A stretch of DNA of 64,000 nucleotides from assembly GCF_018390695.1 (NCBI RefSeq), contig NZ_JAHBGF010000011.1:310001-374000 (forward strand), in the 5' to 3' direction. The translations under genes were made by a program, and so were the position numbers. Shown piece after piece: positions 9,160 to 17,533 of this stretch. Source of the DNA: Ancylobacter sonchi. Lineage in GTDB: Bacteria > Pseudomonadota > Alphaproteobacteria > Rhizobiales > Xanthobacteraceae. The notes under the pieces are model-generated. The model had not been told where the DNA came from. It saw nothing but the letters and a program-made list of their open reading frames with translations, and made no database searches. The first letter of the stretch is position 1, and every line of letters starts with the position of its first letter.

Positions 9160-9479
9160 TTTAAGTGGAGGCTTCTGTTGCCAGGTGCCTCCGAACCCCG
9201 CCTTACAGTGCTACCCGCAAGGACTTATTTCCCAGAGATCAAACCGCTCACGCGGCCTGAGCAACCGGAGCATAGTTGTCGTTGGCAACTATATGTTTGG
9301 TCCGATGACGGCGGTACCATGCCGAGCGAAAGTCCACCCTTTACGCCCTCGTCGATCCTGTTTCGCCCCCGCCGCAACCCAGCGTTCATCTGGGCTCTGG
9401 TGGAGGCGCCGGGTACTGCCCCCGGGTCCGAAGGGTTTATTCCGATAGCCGTTTATCGCCATAGCCGGCTTGCGCCGGC
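9160..9479 (-). ncRNA. ssrA: tmRNA, circularly permuted two-piece form
   Basis: Transfer-messenger RNA that rescues stalled ribosomes. Read on the minus strand, the acceptor piece comes first and ends ...CGCCTCC-A-CCA at 9398. An intervening spacer (9371-9397) follows, and then the coding piece begins GGGGGCGAAACAGGATCGAC at 9370. The two ends pair as a 7-bp acceptor stem, GGGGGCG with CGCCTCC, including the G3-U70 pair recognised by alanyl-tRNA synthetase. The tag frame at 9248-9286 encodes ANDNYAPVAQAA followed by TGA, with the resume codon GCC. This order is the alphaproteobacterial permuted arrangement. The outer limits are estimates: the 5' end is set from a -10 box and the 3' end is uncertain by some tens of bases. 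Confidence 0.93.
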
Positions 9480-9485
9480 AGAACG

Positions 9486-9514
9486 AATATAGGCGCGCCC
9501 GCGCCCGGTTGGAA
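9486..9514 (-). promoter_or_regulatory. Probable promoter of ssrA
   Basis: On the minus strand TATATT (9486-9491) lies 17 bp downstream of TTCCAA (9509-9514). The -10 match is good and the -35 weak. The expected start site, near 9479, is just ahead of the tmRNA acceptor piece. Confidence 0.45.
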
Positions 9515-9588
9515 GGGGGCTCGCCCGCTTTACCAGGCGCCATGCACCGGCACAGCCGTGCCGGCACTGCGGGTTCGGCATGACGACC

Positions 9589-9906
9589 TCACGCCTCGGT
9601 CTGGTCGCCATATTGCAGCTTGTCGAGCGGCACGTCGCCCGCGCCGAGGCCGAGCCGTTCCGTCAGTTCGTCGATGCGTGCCTGCAACGCCGCCATCATC
9701 AGGTCGCGCATCAGCTCGTAGCTGAGCGTCGCGTCGGAATGGGCGCTGCGCAGCTCCTCGTGGCTGCGCAGGATCAGCATCGGCGTCGAGCGCGCGCCGA
9801 CCACTGACAGATCGAGGGGATGCGTCGCATCGGTCTCCAGCAGGCTCAGATGGACGCGCGCCCGATAGAGGGCGGTCTTCATGTCTTCCGGGCTCTGGAT
9901 GGTCAT
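9589..9906 (-). CDS. Conserved hypothetical protein, unrecognised
   Basis: A 105-residue soluble protein starting MTIQSPEDMKTALYRARVHL. I do not recognise the family. It has no signal peptide or membrane segment, is predicted mostly helical, and contains LDLSVVGARSTPMLILRSHEEL followed by an amphipathic helix ending in LTERLGLG. The ATG at 9906 is preceded by a good GGGAGGTGA ribosome site, which supports a real gene. It lies upstream of ssrA-sspB on the same strand. Confidence 0.6.
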   Translation of the reverse strand: MTIQSPEDMKTALYRARVHLSLLETDATHPLDLSVVGARSTPMLILRSHEELRSAHSDATLSYELMRDLMMAALQARIDELTERLGLGAGDVPLDKLQYGDQTEA

Positions 9907-10154
9907 CGTTCACCTCCCCTTCTTGGCGCGGCGTCGATCCTCCCAGCCGGATCGGCGGCGCGCTTGCCCACAACAACCGCCGGCCGGCCGCCGGGTTCCC
10001 CGGAATACCGCCGGCCGGCCATTCCGCCGCGACGCCGGTATGTGAGGGAGGAAAGGCAATGACGATGGGAACGACCGGCGCCCTCGCCCGTTGGCTTGCC
10101 AGCCTTGTTGGCAGCCTTGGGGCGTCCCTGGGGGACAGATCAGGAGTGATGATG

Positions 10155-10559
10155 ATGAAGCTGACCCATCTCGCCGCCGGCGCTCTCGTCGCCACCATCG
10201 GCGTCGCCACCCTTGCCGCTCCGGCGGCGGCGCAGACCTATATGCGCAATTACGGCTCGGCCTACCCGCTGCTTCCCGGCCCGAGCTATGACACCGGCTA
10301 TTATGTCGAACCCGGCTATGCCGAGCCGGGCGCGCGCGTGATCGTGCGCACCCCGCCGCGCTACGTGACCACCACCCAGCGCTACATGGTCGTCGAGCCG
10401 GCCGATCCCTATGGCGCGGAGATCGTCCGCGGCTATGGCAACAAGCCGCTGCGGGTGACGCCGAGCATGACCCGCGCCGGCTATAACGGCCAGCCCTGCT
10501 ACACGGTGGAAAAGATCAACAGCGCCGGCCTGCTGCGCAGCTACACCTATTGCCGCTGA
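10155..10559 (+). CDS. Small secreted Tyr/Pro-rich protein, unrecognised
   Basis: A 134-residue protein with a clear signal peptide (KLTHLAAGALVATIGVATLA, cut near APAAAQ). The mature part is rich in Tyr, Pro and Arg and ends with two cysteines (PCYTVEKIN and YTYCR) that could form a disulfide. No family is recognised. Three ATG codons follow each other at 10149, 10152 and 10155; the AGGAG at 10142-10146 is best spaced for 10155. A terminator follows the stop. Confidence 0.65.
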   Translation: MKLTHLAAGALVATIGVATLAAPAAAQTYMRNYGSAYPLLPGPSYDTGYYVEPGYAEPGARVIVRTPPRYVTTTQRYMVVEPADPYGAEIVRGYGNKPLRVTPSMTRAGYNGQPCYTVEKINSAGLLRSYTYCR

Positions 10560-10590
10560 GGCCCGCCTTCAACAAATGTCCACATGGAGA

Positions 10591-10618
10591 AACGGGCGGT
10601 GCATGCGCCGCCCGTTTT
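10591..10618 (+). terminator. Intrinsic terminator before thyA
   Basis: A 9-bp stem AACGGGCGG / CCGCCCGTT (10591-10599 and 10608-10616) is followed by TTTT-like sequence. It ends the transcript of the small secreted protein upstream. Confidence 0.7.
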
Positions 10619-10670
10619 AATGCGCTATATCTAGTAGGCACTCGACATCGACAGCCTATGGTGGCGCGAC

Positions 10671-11465
10671 ATGCGGCAATATCACGAGCTTCTGGAACGC
10701 CTCCTCGCGGAGGGCACGCGCAAGGACGACCGCACCGGCACCGGCACCCTCTCGGTGTTCGGTCACCAGATGCGCTTCGACCTCGCCGAAGGCTTCCCGC
10801 TCGTCACCACCAAGAAGCTGCACCTGAAGTCGATCGTCCACGAGTTGCTGTGGTTCCTCGCTGGCGACACCAACATCGCCTATCTGAAGGCGAACGGCGT
10901 CTCGATCTGGGATGAGTGGGCGGACGAGAACGGCGACCTCGGCCCAGTCTATGGCCATCAATGGCGCTCCTGGCCGGACGGCAAGGGCGGGGTGATCGAC
11001 CAGATCGCCCAGGTCGTCGCCGATATCCGCCGCAACCCGGATTCGCGCCGCCTTATCGTCTCGGCCTGGAATCCGGCCGACGTGCCGCAGATGGCGCTGC
11101 CGCCCTGCCATTGCCTGTTCCAGTTCTACGTGCTGGACGGCAAGCTGTCCTGCCAGCTTTACCAGCGCTCGGCCGACGCCTTTCTCGGCGTGCCGTTCAA
11201 CATCGCCAGCTACGCGCTGCTCACCCACATGGTGGCGCAGGTGACCGGGCTGAAGCCCGGCGACTTCGTGCACTCCTTCGGCGACCTGCATCTCTACTCC
11301 AACCATGTCGAGCAGGCGCATCAGCAGCTGTCGCGCGCGCCTCGCCCGCTGCCGACGCTGAAGCTCAATCCGGCGGTCACCGATCTGTTCGGCTTCCGCT
11401 TCGAGGACATCGCCATCGAAGGCTACGACCCCCATCCCGCCATCAAGGCGCCGGTGGCGGTCTGA
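10671..11465 (+). CDS. thyA: Thymidylate synthase
   Basis: Converts dUMP to dTMP using methylenetetrahydrofolate. At 264 residues it matches the E. coli ThyA length exactly. The nucleophile Cys146 lies in [12 protein letters not shown], and the dUMP-binding blocks [13 protein letters not shown] (125-137) and [17 protein letters not shown] (165-181) are intact. It needs dihydrofolate reductase (folA at 6444-6959) to recycle its cofactor. A GNAT gene follows after 19 bp. Confidence 0.98.
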   Translation: MRQYHELLERLLAEGTRKDDRTGTGTLSVFGHQMRFDLAEGFPLVTTKKLHLKSIVHELLWFLAGDTNIAYLKANGVSIWDEWADENGDLGPVYGHQWRSWPDGKGGVIDQIAQVVADIRRNPDSRRLIVSAWNPADVPQMALPPCHCLFQFYVLDGKLSCQLYQRSADAFLGVPFNIASYALLTHMVAQVTGLKPGDFVHSFGDLHLYSNHVEQAHQQLSRAPRPLPTLKLNPAVTDLFGFRFEDIAIEGYDPHPAIKAPVAV

Positions 11466-11484
11466 CGCGGCGAGGGTCGACGAC

Positions 11485-11964
11485 ATGAGCCTCGTCCTGC
11501 GCCCGGCGCGGCCGGAAGACGCCGCGCTGGTCTTCGCCTTCGTATGCGAGCTGGCCGAGTATGAGCAGTTGCTGCACGAGGTGGCCGCGACCGAGGCCGA
11601 CATCGCCGCCGCCCTGTTCGGCGCCAATCCGCGCGCCTTCTGCGACATCGCGGAATGGGAGGGCGCGCCGGCCGGCTTCGCGCTGTGGTTCTACAATTTC
11701 TCCAGCTTCGTCGGCCGGCACGGCATTTATCTGGAAGACCTGTTCGTTCGACCCGCCTTTCGCGGGCGCGGCATCGCCAAGGCATTGATGCAGCACCTCG
11801 CGCGGCGCTGCCTCGACGAGGATCTCGGCCGCTTCGAATGGTCGGTGCTGAACTGGAACGAGCCGGCCATCCGCGTCTACCGCGCCCTCGGCGCCGAGCC
11901 GAAATCCGAATGGACGCTGCAAAGCGTCAGCGGCGAGGCGCTGCGCCGGCTCGCCGGCGCGTAA
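11485..11964 (+). CDS. GNAT-family N-acetyltransferase
   Basis: A 159-residue acetyl-CoA-dependent transferase with the GNAT A-motif VRPAFRGRGIAKALMQ (91-106) and the later NWNEPAIRVYRALGAE block. The N-terminal LRPARPEDA and overall pattern resemble the diamine/spermidine acetyltransferase-like subgroup, but the substrate is not deducible. It probably shares a transcript with thyA, 19 bp upstream. Confidence 0.85.
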   Translation: MSLVLRPARPEDAALVFAFVCELAEYEQLLHEVAATEADIAAALFGANPRAFCDIAEWEGAPAGFALWFYNFSSFVGRHGIYLEDLFVRPAFRGRGIAKALMQHLARRCLDEDLGRFEWSVLNWNEPAIRVYRALGAEPKSEWTLQSVSGEALRRLAGA

Positions 11965-11973
11965 GACCCACAC

Positions 11974-12001
11974 AAAAAACCGCCGGCGCGAGGCCGGCGG
12001 T
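11974..12001 (-). terminator. Intrinsic terminator of the LTXXQ protein gene
   Basis: On the minus strand the hairpin ACCGCCGGC / GCCGGCGGT (arms 11993-12001 and 11979-11987) runs into six T. The U-tract is only on this strand, so it serves the minus-strand gene ending at 12053. Confidence 0.75.
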
Positions 12002-12052
12002 GAAGTCTGTGGGGCATCGCCCCGGGTCCAATCGAGGAAGAGCGCGCCGCGC

Positions 12053-12805
12053 CTACAGGCGCTGCGGGCCGGCATCCGGTCCGCCGGGAGGCGGCAAGCC
12101 CGGACCGTCACCGGGACCACCAGCCGGGCCGCCATGCGGCGGGCGACCGAAGTCCGGGCGACCGCCCCGCTCCGGCCCGTGATGACGGTCGCGCCGTCCG
12201 TCGGCCATGCGCTCGCCCTGCGCCTCGCGGAACAGCAGGTTGAAGCGGTGCTTCTGATTGGCATCGAGGCTCTGATAGAGCGGCCCTGCTGCCGCGGCGA
12301 TCTGCTTGAGCGCCGTGCCGCGCTCGACCATGCGGTCCGCCCGCTGCTCCAGCCGGGCGATCAGGTCGCGGTCCGGCCCGCCGGGACCCGCATCGGGAGC
12401 CTGCGGAGGCGCACCGGCATCCGCCTGCGGCGCGGGACCGCCGGCCGGCGGCGGAGGCGGCGCGCCGGCACCGGCCTGCGGGCCAGGGGCGCCGGGACGC
12501 GGACCACGCTGGTCGCGCAGCGCCTCACGCTTCTCGCGCCATTCCTTGCGCTCTTCGATGCGGGTCGTGGCGGCGTCGTGCAGCGCCGTCTCCAGCACAG
12601 GCCACAGCTTCTCCTGATCCGGGGTGAGCTTCAGCCCGGCCTTCAGCGCGGCGATGCGCGCATCCGACATGGCGGCCGCGTTCTCCGCCATCTGCTCGGG
12701 GGAAGGACGCCCCGGCCCGTCGGCGCGCCAGTTCGGCGCGGCGATGCCGAAGGTGGCGCTGGCAAGCAACGCGGCGGCGGTTGCGGCGAGGATGGTGCGT
12801 TTCAT
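12053..12805 (-). CDS. Periplasmic LTXXQ-motif (Spy/CpxP-like) protein
   Basis: A 250-residue exported protein. The signal peptide is MKRTILAATAAALLASATFG. The LTXXQ signature appears as LKLTPDQEKLWP, with a second helix pair ending QKHRFNLLF, as in Spy/CpxP-type periplasmic chaperones. Between and after these are Pro/Gly/Ala-rich low-complexity stretches (about residues 100-150 and the last 40). The ATG at 12805 was chosen because it starts the signal peptide; the open frame extends 57 bp further. An inverted repeat lies about 75-110 bp upstream of the start and may be an operator. Confidence 0.8.
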   Translation of the reverse strand: MKRTILAATAAALLASATFGIAAPNWRADGPGRPSPEQMAENAAAMSDARIAALKAGLKLTPDQEKLWPVLETALHDAATTRIEERKEWREKREALRDQRGPRPGAPGPQAGAGAPPPPPAGGPAPQADAGAPPQAPDAGPGGPDRDLIARLEQRADRMVERGTALKQIAAAAGPLYQSLDANQKHRFNLLFREAQGERMADGRRDRHHGPERGGRPDFGRPPHGGPAGGPGDGPGLPPPGGPDAGPQRL

Positions 12806-12878
12806 CGGCCTCATCTCCATTTCGATGAGGCCGATGCTGGCGCCGAAGTCCGAAAATCTCAAATGAAACTTCGGTAAT

Positions 12879-12916
12879 GTGCGTCCAGAAACATTCGTTT
12901 ACTTATCTGAACGCAC
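12879..12916. promoter_or_regulatory. Inverted repeat between the Spy-like gene and fumC
   Basis: GTGCGTCCAGA (12879-12889) and TCTGAACGCAC (12906-12916) form an 11-bp dyad with one mismatch and a 16-nt loop. It has no following T-run on either strand, so an operator for the LTXXQ protein gene is more likely than a terminator. Confidence 0.45.
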
Positions 12917-12949
12917 AATTCATCAAGATGAATGCGAGATGAACATCAC

Positions 12950-14341
12950 TCAACCCGGAGAAATCATCTTCTCCGGCCGGACCACCGCATCGAACTCCTC
13001 ATTGGTGACGTAGCCGCCGCCGACCGCTTCCTCGCGCAGCGTGGTGCCGTTCTTGTGCGCGGTCTTGGCGATCTTGGCGGCGTTGTCGTAGCCGATCTTC
13101 GGGGCGAGCGCGGTGACCAGCATCAGCGAGCGCTCCAGCGCCGCCTTGATGTTGTCCTCGCGCGCCTCGATGCCGACGACGCAATTCTCGGTGAAGCTCA
13201 CCGCCGCATCCGCCATCAGCCGCACCGACTGCAGGAAGTTGTAGGCCATCACCGGGTTGTAGACGTTGAGCTCGAAATGACCCTGGCTGCCGGCGAAGGT
13301 GAGCGCGGCATTGTTGCCGAAGATCTGCACGCAGACCTGGGTCATCGCCTCGCACTGGGTGGGGTTCACCTTGCCCGGCATGATCGAGGATCCCGGCTCG
13401 TTCTCCGGCAGCGACAATTCGCCGAGGCCGGAACGCGGGCCGGAGCCGAGCAGGCGGATGTCGTTGGCGATCTTGAACAGCGAGGCCGCCACCGTGTTGA
13501 TCGCCCCGTGCGAGAACACCATGGCGTCATGGGCGGCGAGCGCCTCGAACTTGTTCGGCGCCGAGGTGAAAGGCAGCTGGGTGATGGCGGCGATCCGCTC
13601 GGCCACCTGCTCGGCAAAGCCGATCGGCGCGTTCAGCCCGGTGCCGACCGCCGTGCCGCCCTGGGCGAGCTGCATCAGCGCCGGCAGGGTGGATTCGATG
13701 CGGGCGATGCCGTTCTCCACCTGCGCGGTGTAGCCGGAAAATTCCTGACCGAGGGTGAGCGGGGTGGCGTCCTGCGTGTGGGTGCGGCCGATCTTGATGA
13801 TGCCAGCCCACTGCTGCGCCTTGTCGTTCAGCGCGTTGCGCAGCTGCTGCAGCGCCGGGAGCAGCCGGTGCACGATCTCCTCCGCGCAGGCGATGTGCAT
13901 CGCCGTCGGGTAGGTGTCGTTGGACGACTGGCTCATATTGACGTGATCGTTGGGATGCACCGGCTTCTTCGAGCCCATCTCGCCGCCCAGCATCTCGATG
14001 GCGCGGTTCGAGATCACCTCGTTGGCGTTCATGTTCGACTGGGTGCCGGAGCCGGTCTGCCAGACCGCGAGCGGGAAATGCGCGTCGAGCTTGCCCTCGA
14101 TTACTTCCTGCGCGGCGGCGACGACCGCCTTGGCGAGCGCCGGGTCGAGCCGGCCGAGCGCGAGATTGGTCTCGGCCGCCGCCCGCTTGACGATGCCGAG
14201 CGCGCGCACCACCGGCAGCGGCTGCTTCTCCCAGCCGATCTTGAAATTGCCGAGCGAACGCTGCGCCTGCGCGCCCCAATACTTGTCGCTCTCGACCTCG
14301 ATGGGGCCGAAAGTATCGGTTTCGATGCGGGTCGTGGTCAT
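12950..14341 (-). CDS. fumC: Class II fumarate hydratase
   Basis: Interconverts fumarate and malate in the citric acid cycle without an iron-sulfur cluster. The 463-residue protein carries the family signature [11 protein letters not shown] (317-327), the substrate-binding [14 protein letters not shown] (96-109) and the catalytic histidine in GRTHTQDA (His188). The N-terminus [13 protein letters not shown] is standard for FumC. A 442-bp non-coding stretch follows upstream of its start. Confidence 0.98.
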   Translation of the reverse strand: MTTTRIETDTFGPIEVESDKYWGAQAQRSLGNFKIGWEKQPLPVVRALGIVKRAAAETNLALGRLDPALAKAVVAAAQEVIEGKLDAHFPLAVWQTGSGTQSNMNANEVISNRAIEMLGGEMGSKKPVHPNDHVNMSQSSNDTYPTAMHIACAEEIVHRLLPALQQLRNALNDKAQQWAGIIKIGRTHTQDATPLTLGQEFSGYTAQVENGIARIESTLPALMQLAQGGTAVGTGLNAPIGFAEQVAERIAAITQLPFTSAPNKFEALAAHDAMVFSHGAINTVAASLFKIANDIRLLGSGPRSGLGELSLPENEPGSSIMPGKVNPTQCEAMTQVCVQIFGNNAALTFAGSQGHFELNVYNPVMAYNFLQSVRLMADAAVSFTENCVVGIEAREDNIKAALERSLMLVTALAPKIGYDNAAKIAKTAHKNGTTLREEAVGGGYVTNEEFDAVVRPEKMISPG

Positions 14342-14783
14342 AGGGAAGCCTTTCGGATCGGGCGCGGACGGCGCGCGCCGGAGATTGCGGCGGTTTGGCG
14401 GCGCGGCGCCGGTTTAGCACGCGGGCGCCGGCCGGCAAATGCGACCTCGGACGGGGCCTGCCGCCCCCGCCCGGCGTCTCCTCCGCCACATGTCGGGACT
14501 GCCCGACCCCGATCACGAAGTCGTGACAACGGTCGTCAGGTTCCCGAGCGCTCTTACCCAGCGGAGCCGGCCGGGCATGGACGGGCAAAGTTCCGCCACA
14601 GAAAAGGGGACATCAATAGAGCGCTTTTATTTTTCGATGTTCTTCCGACGCGCGATAGACGACTGCTTCATGATGGAAAGCATTTTTTGTTCATAAGCCT
14701 TGCTCGTCGTGCGGGCGCTGGAGGCGAGCGACCGGCTCACTTCCGCCCGGACGAACACCATGGCGGAGCGATGGGAGAACCCT
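14342..14783. other. Non-coding stretch between fumC and the DUF4169 gene
   Basis: A 442-bp gap with no convincing gene on either strand. It should hold the promoters of fumC (minus) and of the DUF4169-RHH pair (plus). The part from about 14605 to 14700 is markedly AT-rich for this chromosome and includes the T-rich runs TTTTATTTTTCG and CATTTTTTGTTC. A short palindrome CACGAAGTCGTG lies at 14515-14526. Confidence 0.4.
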
Positions 14784-14972
14784 TTGGCCGACCTCATCAA
14801 CCTGAGGCGTTATCGAAAGAAAAAAGCTCGCGAAACCGCGGAACAAACAGCTGCGGAGCGACGTTTGGCGTTTGGGGTGTCGAAGGCACAGAAAAGCGCC
14901 GACGACGCTGCCAAACGCAAGAGCGACGCGGCCTTGGATGGGCATAGGCGAATTCGAGAGGACGAAACATGA
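14784..14972 (+). CDS. DUF4169 small basic protein
   Basis: A 62-residue charged protein of the DUF4169 family, recognised by the start ADLINLRRYRKKKARETAEQ and the end LDGHRRI. The proposed start is a TTG at 14784 with GGGAG six bases upstream, because family members begin at this point; an in-frame ATG at 14760 would add eight unconserved residues. Its stop overlaps the ATG of the ribbon-helix-helix gene (ATGA), so they are translationally coupled. Function unknown. Confidence 0.75.
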   Translation: MADLINLRRYRKKKARETAEQTAAERRLAFGVSKAQKSADDAAKRKSDAALDGHRRIREDET

Positions 14973-15247
14973 AGAGCCCCGTGGTCAAGCGGTCGATCGT
15001 CATTGCCGGACACAAGACGAGCGTCAGCCTCGAGGACCAGTTCTGGGATGCGCTGAAGGAAATTGCCTCCGAGAAGCGCAGCACGCTGTCCGATATCGTC
15101 GCCTCGATCGATTCGGGCCGTAACCAGGGCAACCTGTCTTCGGCGATCCGCCTGTTTGTCCTCGCCCATTACCGCGCGACTCCCGCGCGGCGGGAATCTC
15201 CGGATACGGCGGAGCGCAGCGCCGCCACCCGGCCTAACGTTGCGTAA
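14969..15247 (+). CDS. Ribbon-helix-helix domain protein
   Basis: A 92-residue protein with a ribbon-helix-helix fold: strand KRSIVIAGHKTSVSLE, helix EDQFWDALKEIASEKR, turn and second helix STLSDIVASIDSG, then NLSSAIRLFVLAHYR. It corresponds to the alphaproteobacterial RHH_4-type family that accompanies DUF4169. It may bind DNA, but no target is known. It overlaps the preceding gene by four bases. The last 20 residues are variable. Confidence 0.82.
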   Translation: MKSPVVKRSIVIAGHKTSVSLEDQFWDALKEIASEKRSTLSDIVASIDSGRNQGNLSSAIRLFVLAHYRATPARRESPDTAERSAATRPNVA

Positions 15248-15431
15248 CAATCCTGCCATCCCATATCTGCGAACGCGACGGCGCGTTGTATCCGGGTGCA
15301 GCGTCACCTATAACCGCCGTCGTCGCGTCTTCTCCTGTCAGGAGCGCGGGTCTTTTTCAGCACGATAGCGTCTGACGGTTCTGCGTTTGCGAGCCCGGAC
15401 CCATCGGGCATGCAAACGGGAGTTGGCACGT

Positions 15432-16619
15432 ATGCCGTGGAAGAACCAGAGCGGCGGACCATGGGGTGGTGGTCCGCGTGGTCCCTGGGGCAATGGCCCG
15501 CAATCGCCGGGCCCGAATTCTCCCGATCTCGAAGACCTGATCCGGCGCGGCCAGGAAAAGCTGCGCACCGTGGTGCCCGGCGGCTTCGGCAGCGGCAAGG
15601 GCATCCTCGCCATCGTGGCGATCGCGGTGATCGTGTGGCTGCTGTCCGGCTTCTACCGGGTCGAGCCCGACGAACAGGGTGTGGTGCTGCGCTTCGGCAA
15701 GTTCGTCTCCACGTCCAATCCCGGCCTCAACTACCATCTCCCCTACCCCATCGAGACGGTGCTGACTCCGCAGGTCACCCGCGTCAACCGCATCGACATC
15801 GGCATCCGCTCGGGTGACGACCCGCGCCGCGGCGTCGCCATGCGCGACGTGCCGGAAGAGAGCCTGATGCTCACCGGCGACGAGAACATCGTCGACGTCG
15901 ATTTCGCGGTGTTCTGGATGGTGAAGCCCGCCGCCCCCGGTTCCAGCGAGGACATCGGCGCCGCCAACTTCCTGTTCAACGTCCAGAACCCGGAAGGCAC
16001 CATCAAGGCGGTGGCGGAAAGCGCCATGCGCGAGGTGGTCGGTCGCACCAACATCCAGCCGATCCTCACCGGCGCCCGCCAGAACATCGAGACGGCGGTT
16101 CACGAGCTGATGCAGCGGACGCTCGACGAGTACCAGTCCGGCGTGCTGGTCACCCAGGTGCAGTTGCAGAAGGTCGACCCGCCGCAGCAGGTCATCGACG
16201 CCTTCCGCGACGTGCAGGCCGCCCGCGCCGACGCCGAGCGCCTGCAGAACGAGGCGCAGGCCTACGCCAACCGCGTCGTCCCCGAGGCACGCGGTGATGC
16301 CGCCCGCATCACCCAGGGCGCGCAGGGCTACAAGGAGCGCGCCATCATCGAGGCACGCGGCCAGGCCTCGCGCTTCCTCAGCGTGCTCGCCGAATACCAG
16401 AAGGCACCGGACGTGACCCGCCAGCGCCTCTATCTCGAAACCATGGAACGCATCTTCGCCGGCATGGACAAGGTGATCCTCGATACGCAGGCCGGTGCCG
16501 CCGGCGGCCAGGGCGTGGTGCCCTATCTGCCGCTTGGCGCGCTCGAGCCGCGCCAGACGCCGCCCCGCCCGTCGACCCAAGCCACGCAGGGACAGACCGT
16601 GCAGGGAGCCGTGAAATGA
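15432..16619 (+). CDS. hflK: FtsH protease modulator HflK
   Basis: Membrane-anchored SPFH/band-7 protein that forms a cage with HflC around FtsH and limits its proteolysis. The 395-residue protein has a Gly/Pro/Asn-rich cytoplasmic N-terminus (about 1-30) and one transmembrane segment (ILAIVAIAVIVWLLSGF). The periplasmic SPFH domain follows, starting at RVEPDEQGVVLRFGKF. The ATG at 15432 begins the typical MPWKNQSGGPWG N-terminus; an earlier in-frame ATG at 15387 adds unrelated residues. Its stop overlaps the hflC start (ATGA). Confidence 0.95.
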   Translation: MPWKNQSGGPWGGGPRGPWGNGPQSPGPNSPDLEDLIRRGQEKLRTVVPGGFGSGKGILAIVAIAVIVWLLSGFYRVEPDEQGVVLRFGKFVSTSNPGLNYHLPYPIETVLTPQVTRVNRIDIGIRSGDDPRRGVAMRDVPEESLMLTGDENIVDVDFAVFWMVKPAAPGSSEDIGAANFLFNVQNPEGTIKAVAESAMREVVGRTNIQPILTGARQNIETAVHELMQRTLDEYQSGVLVTQVQLQKVDPPQQVIDAFRDVQAARADAERLQNEAQAYANRVVPEARGDAARITQGAQGYKERAIIEARGQASRFLSVLAEYQKAPDVTRQRLYLETMERIFAGMDKVILDTQAGAAGGQGVVPYLPLGALEPRQTPPRPSTQATQGQTVQGAVK

Positions 16620-17521
16620 GAAACAGCCTCGGTCTCGTCCTCGCCGTCGTCGTCGCCCTTGCGGCCATCGTGCTGTTCTCGGCGCTGTTCACCGTCTACC
16701 AGACCCAGCAGGCGCTGGTGCTGCGCTTCGGCGAACCCATCCGCGTCATCGAGACGCCCGGCCTCAACGCCAAGATCCCGCTGGTCGACAGCGTGATCCT
16801 CATCGACAAGCGCATCCTCGACCTCGAGAACCCCTCGCAGGAAGTGATCGCCGCCGACCAGAAGCGTCTCGTCGTCGACGCCTTCGCCCGCTACCGCATC
16901 ACCAACCCGCTGCGCTTCTACCAGGCGGTGGGCACGGTGGAGGGCGCCAATTCCCGCCTCGCCACCATCCTCAACTCGTCGCTGCGCCGCGTGCTCGGCG
17001 AGAGCACCTTCACCCAGGTGGTGCGCGACGAGCGCGAGACGCTGATGACCCGCATCCGCGACCAGGTGAACCGCGAAGCGGCGAATTTCGGCATCAACGT
17101 CATCGACGTGCGCATCCGCCGCGCCGACCTGCCGGAGGCCAACAGCCAGGCGGTGTTCCAGCGCATGCAGACTGAGCGGCAGCGCGAGGCCTCGGAGATC
17201 CGCGCCCAGGGCGGCGAGCAGGCGCAGACCATCCGCGCCCGCGCCGACCGCGACTCGACGATCATCACCGCCGAAGCCAACGCCGCCGGCGACAAGCTGC
17301 GCGGCGAGGGCGAGGCCCAGCGCAACGAGATCTTCGCGCAGGCCTATGGGCAGGATAAGGGCTTCTTCGACTTCTACCGCTCGATGCAGGCCTATGAGGA
17401 AGCCATGAAGAACACCGACACCCGCATGGTCGTCTCGCCGACCTCGGACTTCTTCCGCTTCTTCAATGCGCCGAACCCGGCGGCGGCTCCCGCCCCGGCG
17501 CCCGCGCAGCCGGCGAACTGA
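16616..17521 (+). CDS. hflC: FtsH protease modulator HflC
   Basis: Partner of HflK in the membrane complex controlling FtsH. The 301-residue protein has an N-terminal membrane anchor (SLGLVLAVVVALAAIVLFSA) followed by the SPFH domain (TVYQTQQALVLRFGEP onward), a long coiled-coil helix rich in Gln/Arg/Glu, and an Ala/Pro tail. It is coupled to hflK by a 4-bp overlap and followed by DUF2065 after 12 bp. Confidence 0.96.
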   Translation: MRNSLGLVLAVVVALAAIVLFSALFTVYQTQQALVLRFGEPIRVIETPGLNAKIPLVDSVILIDKRILDLENPSQEVIAADQKRLVVDAFARYRITNPLRFYQAVGTVEGANSRLATILNSSLRRVLGESTFTQVVRDERETLMTRIRDQVNREAANFGINVIDVRIRRADLPEANSQAVFQRMQTERQREASEIRAQGGEQAQTIRARADRDSTIITAEANAAGDKLRGEGEAQRNEIFAQAYGQDKGFFDFYRSMQAYEEAMKNTDTRMVVSPTSDFFRFFNAPNPAAAPAPAPAQPAN

Positions 17522-17533
17522 GTTCGGGCGACG

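Noticed and set aside
7016-9448. An 810-codon open frame on the plus strand across the amine oxidase, sspB and ssrA
   Set aside because: It lies antisense to well-supported genes and is an artefact of GC-rich codon use; its translation is Arg/Gly/His-rich without any domain.
12932-14947. A 671-codon plus-strand frame opposite fumC
   Set aside because: fumC is unmistakable on the other strand; this frame has no recognisable sequence.
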